The notes beneath the pieces were generated by a model. It was not told the origin of the DNA. It did not search any database and was given only the letters and a program-made list of their open reading frames with translations. Positions 13,099-25,682 of a DNA stretch of 64,000 nucleotides are shown here, piece after piece; the stretch's first letter is position 1; each line of letters opens with the position of its first letter. Made by a program: the position numbers and the translations under genes. The DNA is taken from NCBI RefSeq assembly GCF_019649055.1, contig NW_026570369.1:124001-188000 (forward strand), in the 5' to 3' direction. Source of the stretch: Paramacrobiotus metropolitanus (Eukaryota > Tardigrada > Eutardigrada > Parachela > Macrobiotidae).

Positions 13099-13818
13099 TA
13101 GTGATGTGGTACTAAATAAAACTAAATAAATGCTATTTAATTAGTAAAAGCTTCCCTAAAATTAAATGTGTAGTAAACAGTAAAGTTTACAGGCAAAATT
13201 AGTAAAAGTAAGTAGATATTCAGCTACAATAGTAAATAGTAAGTAAATAGTAAGATTTAGCTTTCGTTAAATAAAAGTTATTTACTAATTCATTTACTAA
13301 TAGAAATTTAGCGAATAACCAGATGAAAAACTCATTGCTGTACTTGGGTTGGTTCATCATTAACGGCTTTGCATACTAAAGTTGGTGCTCTAGCAGACGG
13401 TGGTAGTGCTGTTCACGTAAACGCAATGTACCACCAACCCGAAACTGCGGTTACGTTACGTATAATTATAGGCATTTGAAACAGTGAAATGCAGCAGCAG
13501 CCTGGCAAGCCGATTGTGCAGCACAGTTGTACTGTTAGATTTTGCCTTTACAGACCATATATTCGCATAAAGTACAGTAAATTTTAATTCCTTCATGAAA
13601 TGCACAAGCGTCTCAGTATGATAATAACATTGAGTTACAAATTAAATTAAATTTATTTAGTATAATTAGTAAGTAAGTGGTTGGGAAAAATGGGAATAGT
13701 AAGTAATAGTAAGTATTTGAAAAATTTTGAGGTTAATAGTAAGTAATAGTAAGTAAAAGTTTTGGAAGATTAGTAAATAGTAAGTAAGGTAGCAGGAAGC
13801 TGTAGTAGCACATCACTA
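13099..13818. mobile_element. non-autonomous hAT-type element, left-arm copy
   Basis: The 720-bp element is flanked by a perfect 8-bp direct duplication GAGATTAC (13091-13098 and 13819-13826). Its ends are inverted: TAGTGATGTGGTACT at the left and AGTAGCACATCACTA at the right. Eight-base duplications and TAG/CAG-type ends are hallmarks of hAT transposons. Subterminal regions are packed with AGTAA/AGTAAGTAA words, which may be transposase-binding sites. There is no transposase gene. Its right duplication overlaps the end of the next element at 13824, so it inserted at that element's edge. Confidence 0.85.
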
Positions 13819-13823
13819 GAGAT

Positions 13824-14733
13824 TACACCCCGTTCACGCCAAGTTGGCGGTGTCCATTTAAAAAGTTCCCATGAACCACTAGACAATATATTTAACGTTT
13901 TCTAACTTTTATGGGATCACTGAATCTATCCAACACCATTTGCAATTTGGGTTTCCAGGATTTGAGCTTGTTACGAATTACAGGAATTTTTAAACTAGAG
14001 AAGACCACTTTCAAAACGTGCTGCAGTCCAGCTATCTCGGTTTCTTTCCTCTCACATAAAATTCGTTTTAAATTCCCGTTTATGACGTAGTCCTAGGACG
14101 CCATGTCTGTTAACTTGGCCACTTGAAGCCCCTCCTGGGTCAGGGCACCGGCATAACGGTGGGCGTGGCCAAAGTGTGGGACGATCTCCTTTGCGAGGTC
14201 ACCATGCAGCCGAGGGAAGTCCTCCTTGAACATGCACCACAAAATACGATTCACGAGGTGTTAGGCGTTAACTTTTTCACCACCATCATCAGCATAAGCG
14301 CGCCGCCCTCCATTGTAACTGTTTTCAATGGACACCATCCCTTTTTTCAACTAGCGCTTTGTTCTGGCGAAAAAGCGATTTTGCTCCCCTAGGCGTTTTG
14401 CAGGTTCGGTCTAGTTGTTGACGTCTGGTTTTTTTTCACGAATCACTCTGTTGGGGGTCCTCAAATTGACCTCAATTTCAGGTGCCTAAAGTCGTTTCGG
14501 AATTTCTGGTTGAAATAAATTGTGTTTCAGCACTGCCATGACTTGTTCCTTTGGTGCCTTCGCTTCGGGAAGTGTTTCTGGCAACACTCCAACCCAAAAT
14601 CCATTACGTTTTTGTTTAATGAATGCGCAAAAGAAAACTGCACTATAAACTTTAAAACATTGGCAAAACATGCGCCATAGGGTTCGCAAGAAAATTAAAT
14701 GACACACCGCCAACTTGGCGTAAACGGGGTGTA
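13824..14733. mobile_element. 910-bp inverted-repeat DNA transposon remnant, left-arm copy
   Basis: The termini are inverted repeats of about 30 bp: TACACCCCGTTCACGCCAAG at the left end and the matching GGCGTAAACGGGGTGTA at the right end. The ends themselves are internally palindromic around CCAACTTGG. It encloses a decayed coding segment on the minus strand. No clear target duplication can be read because the hAT-type element inserted at its left edge. Superfamily unknown. Confidence 0.7.
13892..14255 (-). pseudogene. decayed coding segment inside the 910-bp element (left-arm copy)
   Basis: About 120 codons are open on the minus strand apart from one in-frame TAG near 14094-14096. The reading is protein-like, rich in Lys, Leu, Val and His, beginning near VNRILWCMFKEDF and ending near DPIKVRKR. 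The mirror copy at 26164-26526 has the same stop, so the stop predates the duplication of the arms. By position it is most likely the tail of the element's transposase. I do not recognise the family. Confidence 0.45.
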
Positions 14734-15446
14734 GTTAAAACAATCTGCTCAGCTTGTTAATAATTAGATCGCGCTGAATTAGACGTACAACCTTTTGTAT
14801 AGAACATTTTTTAGGAAAGCATTGCACGTGACGCTTGGTTATAAAATGGTTATGCATTACATTTACGCAGTCTAAAACGCAATGAGATTTGACGGTTTAA
14901 TTTGAGGCCTATGGATTAACTATCTTATATTAAGGAGAGTCAGCAGTCTGTTTACACTGTTTAAAGTTTCAATCATTTTAAATTTGTTTTCAATTTTGCA
15001 AACTTTAATTCGGAATTTATTACATTCCAGTGCTGTGACTGCTCAAACTGTCAGCACGCATCATTTTAATTAGTTTCTGCCAGCGCAAGGTCATTGTTAT
15101 GTGAACTGGCCATTGCCGAACTAAAAATATACTATCTTATGCCACAACAATTGCAATAAAATTTCAAATAATTATAATGTTGCGTATGAACTATCAAAGC
15201 AACTACGCACTGAAAATAATTACGTTATGGCTGCGTGCACGGGTAACTCATTCAAATTTTTATATTAAGTGTAAATAATATATAATTTAATTATAATTTT
15301 TTTATATAATTATTACTTATGGAAACTTACTCACTTAACCCATAATTTTCCAACGAAAAAACAGTTAAGTACCTACAGCAAGTAGAAAAATGTACTGCGA
15401 AACTTGCTGTGCATAGCAAGTACAGTATATGTTACCACCTAATGGG

Positions 15447-15939
15447 CCAGGTCAATTGCATCTGGGTAACCACTGCGCGTCGGGTAACGGAGAAACGCGT
15501 AAAAATCTGTCCATAACTTAGCGAAAAATTTATCGTCCAATCGTAAGTCGAGTACGCTTCCGTGGCAAAAAAGAAATTGAACAAGAAAACTGAGGTGGAA
15601 CCGAAAATTTCATTTTTGATGCTTTAATGTGGTACTACATCAAAAAAGTTAATTCTAAGTTCAGGAGTGTCAATCTGGGTCGCTGGATGCACTTTTGGTT
15701 CAAACAAACAAAAATTTTGTTGATCTGTGCAGGAGAGTTACGAGTTACTCGTAGTTTGGATAACGGTTGCGCTTCGATTTCGAAGCGCAACGGTTACACG
15801 CACGGATAAGCTGAAAACACATCCCAGAATTCTGGTTTACCGATCAAATCGTTTACCAGCTTACGCGCCGTGACGTCACGATTTTTACCCGACTGCCGCT
15901 TGCGCGTCGCGTAAGACTTACACAGAGCCATTGACCTGG
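15447..15939. mobile_element. 493-bp inverted-repeat element (MITE-like), left-arm copy
   Basis: The ends read CCAGGTCAATTGC and GCCATTGACCTGG, with further inverted matches inside (CGCGTCGGGTAA near 15476 against its complement near 15888). A near-perfect palindrome of 36 bp centred at about 15778 (AACGGTTGCGCTTCGA and its complement) could form a hairpin. There is no coding capacity. The same element is mirrored at 24475-24969. Confidence 0.65.
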
Positions 15940-16329
15940 ACCAGTGCTTGTTAGTGCAGAACCATGAAGTTCTTGAAAGTCACAGAAACAACAGCCAAAG
16001 ACGTGAGAATTTCTGTAATGCAGCCATGGCTACCGCGTTTGTTTTCCGGATGGATCATGGAACGGTCTTTTTTGAGCAGGGTCTGATGCGAACACACTTG
16101 GTGGCCGCCTATGAACCATGCAGTTGACACCATTTCTACTTGCATCAAGCCGCATAGAAAAAATCTGAGCCGTAAAACGAAGTATCTGTAACTATTTTTA
16201 AATTATGTATGGCACATGAAAAAATACGTGAGAAACCGGTCGAAAAACTGTTGTGGTTGAATAAGACCAGAAAAACTATAAATGTTACGACCGAAATTTA
16301 AAAATCATAAAAACAGTAAAAAGCCGTGC

Positions 16330-16445
16330 CCCAGCCAACACCCGTACGGATCCCCACAAAGGTCGCCCGTGCAAACAGCGAATACCCGTGTCCCAACTCC
16401 GTGCACGCAGCCAACAACCGTGTTTCCCCGTGCACGCAGCATCGA
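16330..16445. repeat. short tandem repeat around CCCGTGCACGCAGCCAACA
   Basis: Three or four imperfect units of roughly 25 bp carrying CCGTGCACGCAGC or CCGTACGGAT occur here, and again as mirror image at about 23970-24090. No function is evident. Confidence 0.4.
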
Positions 16446-18189
16446 CCAAATAATTATGATCGAAGACATTGTGATTATTAACTGGAAAGTACTGTAACCA
16501 GATCGAAAGTGAATAATTGACTATAGCGGTTCAGCGGTTGCGAATCAGTTGACTGCTATTAGCGGGCGGAATGAAATTTAAAATGCGCAGAATGAGCGCA
16601 AATAATCTTTGGGGATATATCTGAGCAAAGTTTGATTGGTGGCTGTTCAGGTAAAAACTAATAGAATTTCTCAGAAAACTGTTCAAAAAACAAAACTTTC
16701 GAAGTAAAAATGTCACATTTTTAATGTCCAAGGTTTTTTTCGGTCTACGCATCGGTCTACGCATCGGAAGTACTTAAAAGTTAAATGTACACATAAGAAT
16801 TGCGAAATCATGGATAGCTGAGAGCCTGAGAGTATTATTATTTTATTTACTAGCGTTATTACGTCAACGTCATATGCAACCTGCGTCTTAATAGAACCCG
16901 AATGGACAATTTGCAGTCCTTTCAGCTGCCCGTACTTTTAAACCGTCTTTAGTCAGCAGGAAAGTTGCTCATTTTAACTCAATGAAAAGTCACAGATACT
17001 GTGCTAATAAATATTGTTAACTTACCTGTAACGCAACTTTTTGTCAATAAAAAAATACTCTCTGAGTTGTACAGCGCAGGGTGACCTTCTCTTTCAGAAG
17101 CACAGCACATCCGCAGAGAGATTCCAAAGGCAACGATGTATTTATGGAAATAGCTACTATACGATTAATGGAGAAAACGATTTTCAAACTGCAATGCGCT
17201 TGTTTATATTGCCTCGCTGGCCCCATTCATTTTTATGGTTGCTCATTACATGGACTTTATACATCCACTAGATCCGCTACACAGGCAATAACTGAGTGAT
17301 AGTCATTATAATCCTGGTACAGATGTAGCCTTATCATTTTGTACTGATTTCATTATCTTTTATACTGATTCTAAAGTCACAAGTACAGTACAAAAAGTTG
17401 ATTATGAGCTGCATGCAAATTGTTTAGTATCTGTAATAATAAAATTTTCTGATATGTAATCTACGTAACAAAATCTTTAGTACGGTAAATACTTGCAAGT
17501 TTAAATGTTCATTTTTGCATAAAAATGCACATAAGCACTTACATTTAAACTCTGTAACTAACTTCCGTTTAGTCCGCACTGATAACGTAAATGATTTACG
17601 ATACGATAATCTGCTTCTTAACAGGGCCACAGCTGTGTAGTACATAATCGGCACATCGTTATTTGATGCTATGTTTGCGCGTGAGAAAATGATACGAATC
17701 ACACGCTTGTGCAGTTGCAATCATCCACAATTGAAAAGCGGTCCACAATCTTTGGCTCAGAATTATTAACAGGATACATTCTTTTCCACGGTTGTATTCA
17801 CATCACTACTGAAGCATTGCTCATAAAATATCGCCAGTCTCTAAATTTTTTCATGATAATGCTAAACAGAGCCGATCGTTTCACATAAATTTGATGCAAC
17901 AGAAGGAGAAACAGTTGTGAATTTTATGTCGCTGTTTCGGTCCTCTGGATTATGTGGATTTCCTGAAAATGTGCAATATTTCTATTAATCTGACACGACG
18001 AATGACTACACTTCCTGCTTTATTTCTGTACGGTACTAAACCGTCTCTCGTCGCAGTTAAGGTTATTATTATTGGTGAGCAATTAATGGGGTCATCATAC
18101 GACATTAACGCTTTATTTAAAACAATAATGCAAAAGAGGTCATATAAGACTTGTATTCTAATAGAAACCTGTACAGAATACTAGGGCCA

Positions 18190-18375
18190 CTTCTATTATA
18201 TCAACTTTTAACCAGTGTTGTATTTACTAACGCCCCAAAACCTTACTTACTTTTTACTTTACTATTTATTTTACTATTTACTTTTCATAATCTTTGTTCT
18301 TTACTTTTACTTACTTTTTACGTTGTTTCTCGTAACCTTACTAACTTTTACTAACTTAGTAATAACTAGTAAAAT
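18190..18375. repeat. TTACTTTTACTTAC-rich subterminal-type block
   Basis: Dense repeats of the AGTAA/TTACT word, the same motif that fills the subterminal regions of the hAT-type element at 13099-13818. The left border CAGTGTTGTATTTACTA resembles a hAT terminus, but I cannot find a matching opposite end or duplication. Mirror copy at about 22040-22200. Confidence 0.4.
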
Positions 18376-18520
18376 AGTATTTACTATTCGTGTGTTGCGA
18401 TAAATCGCAGTACGCAACCAAAGTTTTCAATATTGAATTTTACCATATTCGTTTCATAAGTATATTACGTATGTAAAACAAAAAAAATGCTTCTACTCTG
18501 GGGCAGTTGCGCCCCTGGCA

Positions 18521-18858
18521 GTCGTCACAGCATGGAATTTTATTTCTACAGTACTAGCTGCTTGCGGCGTATAGTTGAACATACGCGATGATACCGGTGT
18601 CATCTGACAGGTTTTCAAAATTTGGTAATTTCTTCAGATCTCCACGTTTTGTGCAGACATTCCACCAAATGCTGCGGCTACCTACAAAGGTCGTTACAGC
18701 AAGGAATTTTATTTCTACAGTACTAGCTGATCTAGGTGTATAGTTGAATATACGCGTTAGTACTAGTGTCACCTAACAGGTTTTCAAGAAAGTGGTAATT
18801 CCTTCTGATGTCCAGGTTTATGCGAAGACATTCCACCAACTGCTGCGGCTTCTTACAA
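18521..18858. repeat. 169-bp tandem repeat, two diverged copies
   Basis: The unit beginning GTCGTCACAGCATGGAATTT at 18521 recurs as GTCGTTACAGCAAGGAATTT at 18690. The two share most bases, including TCTACAGTACTAGCTG and ACATTCCACCAA. Confidence 0.85.
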
Positions 18859-19654
18859 AGGTATTTGAAATAAAATAACTGTTGTAAAATTCAAATTATT
18901 TACGGAAAAGTTAAATTTCTTCCCTTACGCTTTTGATTGTAGAAAGTTCTTCGCGATCGTCACCAAATTTAGTTATGCTGCAAAAGAAATCTTAGGGTTA
19001 CATAACCGCTTTAATAGAATACGACTGCCAGCTAATTGTGCACTAAAAAACTGGGTTGTGTATTGGAAAAACCGTACTTGTTCATAAGATGATTTAGATT
19101 ATACGTCAAGCTGAACAAAACAGTTTTAACCCTCAAATTTGATAATATCGAATAAAAACTAAATCTAAAATTATTATTATTAGCTGTCCCGAATAATCAT
19201 AATCTTCACCGTAAACGCGTCCAAAAAAACGAGTACTACAGGACGACCAGAAATTATTGAACAGATGCCGTTGACATAGCCAACATATTAAATAGTATCG
19301 CGTTTCAGTAGTTTATCTACGATCAAAGTTTATTACATAATTTTAGTAATTGCCGAATTTACTATAGTAGGTGCAGTTATAAATACAGAAAGTTTATGCA
19401 TGTTACGACTTTAAGGTCTGGAGCTGCTGTCTTTGGCGTGTACCCGGAATTTAATCGATACCACGGAGTCGATCCTGGCGTAACGAATTATAATGAATGG
19501 TTCCGCTGTATGGAGTCCCTGCACCTGACCAATTCCAAGCTGACTAGGCCAAGACTGTTTAAGGGCAATTTTCGTCTAAAAACAATCATTTTTCTCGTGA
19601 GTTAGCTGTAGCCACTTGAATAGACTTAGCATTGGCTTTGGAATCTATTTGCGG

Positions 19655-19865
19655 ATGTGATCCTATGTTACTGGAAGGAAAAGACCATCTTGGATATGAA
19701 AACTATCTACAAATGCCATGCTATGCTACTGGAAAGAATGGTAATCCTGGAGACAGGTCATAAAGGTAGAGATGACCTTTCCCTTCCAGTAGCATAGCAT
19801 AACATCTGTAGGTTAATTCGGATGCGGATGTTATGCTATGCTGCTAAAAGGGAAAGGTCATCCTG
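19655..19865. repeat. cluster of four 36-bp repeats in alternating orientation, able to form a strong hairpin
   Basis: GATGACCTTTCCCTTCCAGT continues to 19806. Its reverse complement, with about three mismatches, occupies 19827-19862 after a 20-nt loop. Two more diverged copies lie upstream at about 19655-19695 and 19712-19750. A related sequence with extended flanking similarity occurs in each arm (about 17080 and 23330), so this is part of a dispersed repeat family. Confidence 0.7.
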
Positions 19866-20794
19866 TACTGTAAAGCTCGGGTGCCCTTTCGTTATAAGCA
19901 GACTGCCGTTATCGACAATGCAGGTAAGGAAATAATAATTACAGTGTTTTCATGACCTTTCATTGAATACGAAATGTGCGCATAATTATGGCGTAATATT
20001 CAGATTTTTGCTCTTTCCACAACTTTTACCAGTTTACCTAAATTGCATCTCAAAAAATGTTTAACTTTTGTAAGCAATGTATTTAAAAATCTTTTTGTGT
20101 AACTAGATATGATAATACCAAGCTATCAATGTAAACTGATAAAATTAAAAATTATCACTACCGCAATATAACGGCAAAAGTTGTGATCACAATGATTTGT
20201 TAAAGCAAATGCAGTTACTAATTTGTATTTCAAACTTTATTGGTCTTTGATATTTAATTAATTAAAGTGTAGCGCCCTAGTAAAGTTTAACAAATACCGC
20301 GAACTTCATCAGTAGTGCAACTCCAAGTAAAATCACTTCAACTCAACTATTGCTCTGCCGAATTTACTATATTGTTTTTAGGTTGTCTGGACAAAGCAGA
20401 AACTCCAAAATCACTATTCCGCATTATGAGGCCTCATAAACCTGTTTTAAAACTGGAATATTAAACATCTGGATAAATAAAAATGAAGAATGTATTTAAT
20501 TGCATATGCACCGAAGGTAATTAGTTGAATAGGATAATCAACTCACGTTCAAAAATTAAGGAAACCATTTGGTCGGTTTTCACGCGCGTGCGTTTTTTAG
20601 ATAGGGTTCACACTGGAAATTCGGTTAATTTACAAGTTTAAACTAAGTGTTAAATAAAACTAACACGCAATCAACCTTTTCATAATACATAAAACAAAGC
20701 CCTCAATTATCATGTTGCTGCACTATTCATCGTATTTGGTTTCTGCTTATGTTTCTTCCGTAAATACGCGTTAAAAGCAGTGTTGCTTTACTTA

Positions 20795-21385
20795 CCAGGG
20801 CACATTTTCCGGGTCCAAATTCAGAAAAATCTGATCTTTGGCAGAAACATAGTATACCATCGCAGTATATTTAAAATAATAATTTTAGCTACTCACACTC
20901 AAATGGCGTGGCCAAACAAAATTAATAATTAAGTAATAGCACATACTGTTGCACTGCACTAGTGCAGTACTCTAACAGCTGTTTGCATCAGTGTAATAAT
21001 AATAAATCAGGAAATTCTCCTCTTTTACCGAATGACAGTGTACGACTATAGCACCCTTAAAAAATATTGAACTTTAATATTTATCACAAGTTTCGGGAGC
21101 ACACTGCACACAGTGAGGAAAAGCAAAATTCAGATGCAAATACAGTGGCGATATGTGGTACGTACTCTTGCACTACTGCAAAGAATCGCAGCTACAAAAT
21201 GGTTTTTCTACTCTGTCGTCTTAACGCTACAAAAATGGCAAAATTTTCTGACTCTGTCGTCTTAACGCACACATGCACCTTTGATGTCAGCAGCTGAAAT
21301 TATTTTTTAAATATACTGCGATGGCATACTATGTTTATGCAAAAGATTAGATTTTTCTGAGTTTGAATCGGAAAATCTGCCCTGG
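20795..21385. mobile_element. 591-bp element with inverted repeats of about 95 bp
   Basis: The sequence from CCAGGGCACATTTTCC at 20795 through about 20892 is matched in inverted orientation by about 21294-21385, which ends GGAAAATCTGCCCTGG. TTA flanks both sides (20792-20794 and 21386-21388) as a possible 3-bp target duplication, which would fit PIF/Harbinger-type elements. Inside, CTCTGTCGTCTTAACGC is repeated at about 21210 and 21251. There is no transposase. Confidence 0.7.
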
Positions 21386-21545
21386 TTAGTAAAAGTAAAT
21401 AGTAAACCTTACTTAGTAAGCCTTTTTGCCTCTTACTAATTAATTAAAAGTAAGTAAGCAGCAAAAGTAAAAGCAGCAAAAGTAAGAGCAGCCGTGGCTT
21501 GAGAAGTAAATAGTAAGTAAAAGTAAGAAGCACGAAACGGGAATA
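21386..21545. repeat. AGTAA/AGTAAGTAA-rich block in the spacer
   Basis: This is the same degenerate word array as in the hAT-type elements of the arms, here without a partner or recognisable ends. Confidence 0.5.
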
Positions 21546-24474
21546 GTTCAATTAGTAAATCAGTCTTTTTAATAAGCGTCCGCAACAGATAAAAGTGAAG
21601 GGAATGAACAGAATTCTGTGAACATGCTTTTTTCCATAGCAGTTACGTTTGGCAGTACAGATTTCCTTCTGAATTGCCAAAATTTCGCAGCGCTGCAGAC
21701 GTTTCAACCTCTTAGGTGGGCGAGATACGTGAATGTCAGGCATATAAGCTAGTGTCGCTTCACTGTAATACTTACCTTGGCACCGGACACGGCGTAATGA
21801 CTTTTGCTAATTTTTGTTAAAAAATAAGTGCTGTATTTTTATACAGAATCAAATCGCTTCGTTGAAAAACATTTCTGAGCACAAATTAAGATTAATCGGT
21901 GTGCAAACTGCCCCAGAGTAGAAGCATTTTTTTGTTTTAAATACGTAATATACTTATGAAACGAATATGGTAAAATTCAATATTGAAAACTTTGGTTGCG
22001 TACTGCGATTTATCGCAACACACGAATAGTAAATACTATTTTACTAGTTATTACTAAGTTAGTAAAAGTTAGTAAGGTTACGAGAAACAACGTAAAAAGT
22101 AAGTAAAAGTAAAGAACAAAGATTATGAAAAGTAAATAGTAAAATAAATAGTAAAGTAAAAAGTAAGTAAGGTTTTGGGGCGTTAGTAAATACAACACTG
22201 GTTAAAAGTTGATATAATAGAAGTGGCCCTAGTATTCTGTACAGGTTTCTATTAGAATACAAGTCTTATATGACCTCTTTTGCATTATTGTTTTAAATAA
22301 AGCGTTAATGTCGTATGATGACCCCATTAATTGCTCACCAATAATAATAACCTTAACTGCGACGAGAGACGGTTTAGTACCGTACAGAAATAAAGCAGGA
22401 AGTGTAGTCATTCGTCGTGTCAGATTAATAGAAATATTGCACATTTTCAGGAAATCCACATAATCCAGAGGACCGAAACAGCGACATAAAATTCACAACT
22501 GTTTCTCCTTCTGTTGCATCAAATTTATGTGAAACGATCGGCTCTGTTTAGCATTATCATGAAAAAAATTTAGAGACTGGCGATATTTTATGAGCAATGC
22601 TTCAGTAGTGATGTGAATACAACCGTGGAAAAGAATGTATCCTGTTAATAATTCTGAGCCAAAGATTGTGGACCGCTTTTCAATTGTGGATGATTGCAAC
22701 TGCACAAGCGTGTGATTCGTATCATTTTTCTCACGCGCAAACATAGCATCAAATAACGATGTGCCGATTATGTACTACACAGCTGTGGCCCTGTTAAGAA
22801 GCAGATTATCGTATCGTAAATCATTTACGTTATCAGTGCGGACTAAACGGAAGTTAGTTACAGAGTTTAAATGTAAGTGCTTATGTGCATTTTTATGCAA
22901 AAATGAACATTTAAACTTGCAAGTATTTACCGTACTAAAGATTTTGTTACGTAGATTACATATCAGAAAATTTTATTATTACAGATACTAAACAATTTGC
23001 ATGCAGCTCATAATCAACTTTTTTGTACTGTACTTGTGACTTTAGAATCAGTATAAAAAGATAATGAAATCAGTACAAAAATGATAAGGCTACATCTGTA
23101 CCAGGATTATAATGACTATCACTCAGTTATTGCCTGTGTAGCGGATCTAGTGGATGTATAAAGTCCATGTAATGAGCAACCATAAAAATGAATGGGGCCA
23201 GCGAGGCAATATAAACAAGCGCATTGCAGTTTGAAAATCGTTTTCTCCATTAATCGTATAGTAGCTATTTCCATAAATACATCGTTGCCTTTGGAATCTC
23301 TCTGCGGATGTGCTGTGCTTCTGAAAGAGAAGGTCACCCTGCGCTGTACAACTCAGAGAGTATTTTTTATTGACAAAAGTTGCGTTACAGGTAAGTTAAC
23401 AATATTTATTAGCACAGTATCTGTGACTTTTCATTGAGTTAAAATGAGCAACTTTCCTGCTGACTAAAGACGGTTTAAAAGTACGGGCAGCTGAAAGGAC
23501 TGCAAATTGTCCATTCGGGTTCTATTAAGACGCAGGTTGCATATGACGTTGACGTAATAACGCTAGTAAATAAAATAATAATACTCTCAGGCTCTCAGCT
23601 ATCCATGATTTCGCAATTCTTATGTGTACATTTAACTTTTAAGTACTTCCGATGCGTAGACCGATGCGTAGACCGAAAAAACCTTGGACATTAAAAAATG
23701 TGACATTTTACTTCGAAAGTTTTGTTTTTTGAACAGTTTTCTGAGAAATTCTATTAGTTTTACCTGAACAGCCACCAATCAAACTTTGCTCAGATATATC
23801 CCCAAAGATTATTTGCGCTCATTCTGCGCATTTTAAATTTCATTCCGCCCGCTAATAGCAGTCAACTGATTCGCAACCGCTGAACCGCTATAGTCAATTA
23901 TTCACTTTCGATCTGGTTACAGTACTTTCCAGTTAATAATCACAATGTCTTCGATCATAATTATTTGGTCGATGCTGCGTGCACGGGGAAACACGGTTGT
24001 TGGCTGCGTGCACGGAGTTGGGACACGGGTATTCGCTGTTTGCACGGGCGACCTTTGTGGGGATCCGTACGGGTGTTGGCTGGGGCACGGCTTTTTACTG
24101 TTTTTATGATTTTTAAATTTCGGTCGTAACATTTATAGTTTTTCTGGTCTTATTCAACCACAACAGTTTTTCGACCGGTTTCTCACGTATTTTTTCATGT
24201 GCCATACATAATTTAAAAATAGTTACAGATACTTCGTTTTACGGCTCAGATTTTTTCTATGCGGCTTGATGCAAGTAGAAATGGTGTCAACTGCATGGTT
24301 CATAGGCGGCCACCAAGTGTGTTCGCATCAGACCCTGCTCAAAAAAGACCGTTCCATGATCCATCCGGAAAACAAACGCGGTAGCCATGGCTGCATTACA
24401 GAAATTCTCACGTCTTTGGCTGTTGTTTCTGTGACTTTCAAGAACTTCATGGTTCTGCACTAACAAGCACTGGT

Positions 24475-24969
24475 CCAGGTCAATGGCTCTGTGTAAGTCT
24501 TACGCGACGCGCAAGCGGCAGTCGGGTAAAAAATCGTGACGTCACGGCGCGTAAGCTGGTAAACGATTTGATCGGTAAACCAGAATTCTGGGATGTGTTT
24601 TCAGCTTATCCGTGCGTGTAACCGTTGCGCTTCGAAATCGAAGCGCAACCGTTATCCAAACTACGAGTAACTCGTAACTCTCCTGCACAGATCAACAAAA
24701 TTTTTGTTTGTTTGAACCAAAAGTGCATCCAGCGACCCAGATTGACACTCCTGAACTTAGAATTAACTTTTTTGATGTAGTACCACATTAAAGCATCAAA
24801 AATGAAATTTTCGGTTCCACCTCAGTTTTCAGTTGTTCAATTTCTTTTTGCCACGGAAGCGTACTCGACTTACGATTGGACGATAAATTTTCGCTAAGTT
24901 ATGGACAGATTTTTTACGCGTTTCTCCGTTACCCGACGCGCAGTGGTTACCCAGATGCAATTGACCTGG
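24475..24969. mobile_element. inverted-repeat element (MITE-like), right-arm copy
   Basis: Mirror copy of the element at 15447-15939, about two bases longer from small indels. It retains the 36-bp palindrome near 24632. Confidence 0.65.
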
Positions 24970-25682
24970 CCCATTAGGTGGTAACATATACTGTACTTGC
25001 TATGCACAGCAAGTTTCGCAGTACATTTTTCTACTTGCTGTAGGTACTTAACTGTTTTTTCGTTGGAAAATTATGGGTTAAGTGAGTAAGTTTCCATAAG
25101 TAATAATTATATAAAAAAATTATAATTAAATTATATATTATTTACACTTAATATAAAAATTTGAATGAGTTACCCGTGCACGCAGCCATAACGTAATTAT
25201 TTTCAGTGCGTAGTTGCTTTGATAGTTCATACGCAACATTATAATTATTTGAAATTTTATTGCAATTGTTGTGGCATAAGATAGTATATTTTTAGTTCGG
25301 CAATGGCCAGTTCACATAACAATGACCTTGCGCTGGCAGAAACTAATTAAAATGATGCGTGCTGACAGTTTGAGCAGTCACAGCACTGGAATGTAATAAA
25401 TTCCGAATTAAAGTTTGCAAAATTGAAAACAAATTTAAAATGATTGAAACTTTAAACAGTGTAAACAGACTGCTGACTCTCCTTAATATAAGATAGTTAA
25501 TCCATAGGCCTCAAATTAAACCGTCAAATCTCATTGCGTTTTAGACTGCGTAAATGTAATGCATAACCATTTTATAACCAAGCGTCACGTGCAATGCTTT
25601 CCTAAAAAATGTTCTATACAAAAGGTTGTACGTCTAATTCAGCGCGATCTAATTATTAACAAGCTGAGCAGATTGTTTTAAC

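Larger units (their letters stand above)
8645..18508. repeat. left arm of a giant inverted repeat (about 9.86 kb)
   Basis: Every block here recurs as reverse complement in 21906-31865, in mirror order. The outer end begins TGATGAGTGAAATGCC; the inner end stops after GGGGCAGTT. Differences from the other arm are scattered base changes, homopolymer-length changes, a 69-bp tandem duplication (9033 and 9102) where the other arm has one copy plus an insert of about 195 bp, and a replaced segment at about 11645-11725. The arm holds nested non-autonomous elements and no intact gene. It could be a genuine long palindrome, giant TIRs of one 23-kb element, or an assembly fold-back of two haplotypes. 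Confidence 0.9.
18509..21905. other. 3.4-kb spacer between the inverted arms
   Basis: This is unique between the arms, with no intact gene. It contains a 169-bp tandem repeat, a cluster of oppositely oriented 36-bp repeats, a 591-bp inverted-repeat element and an AGTAA-rich block. The word TGCCGAATTTACTATA is present at about 19350 and 20358 in the same orientation. Confidence 0.7.

Noticed and set aside
18151-18403. Phe/Leu/Tyr-rich frames read as a membrane protein
   Set aside because: They come from the TTACTTTT repeat block and appear identically in the mirrored arm.
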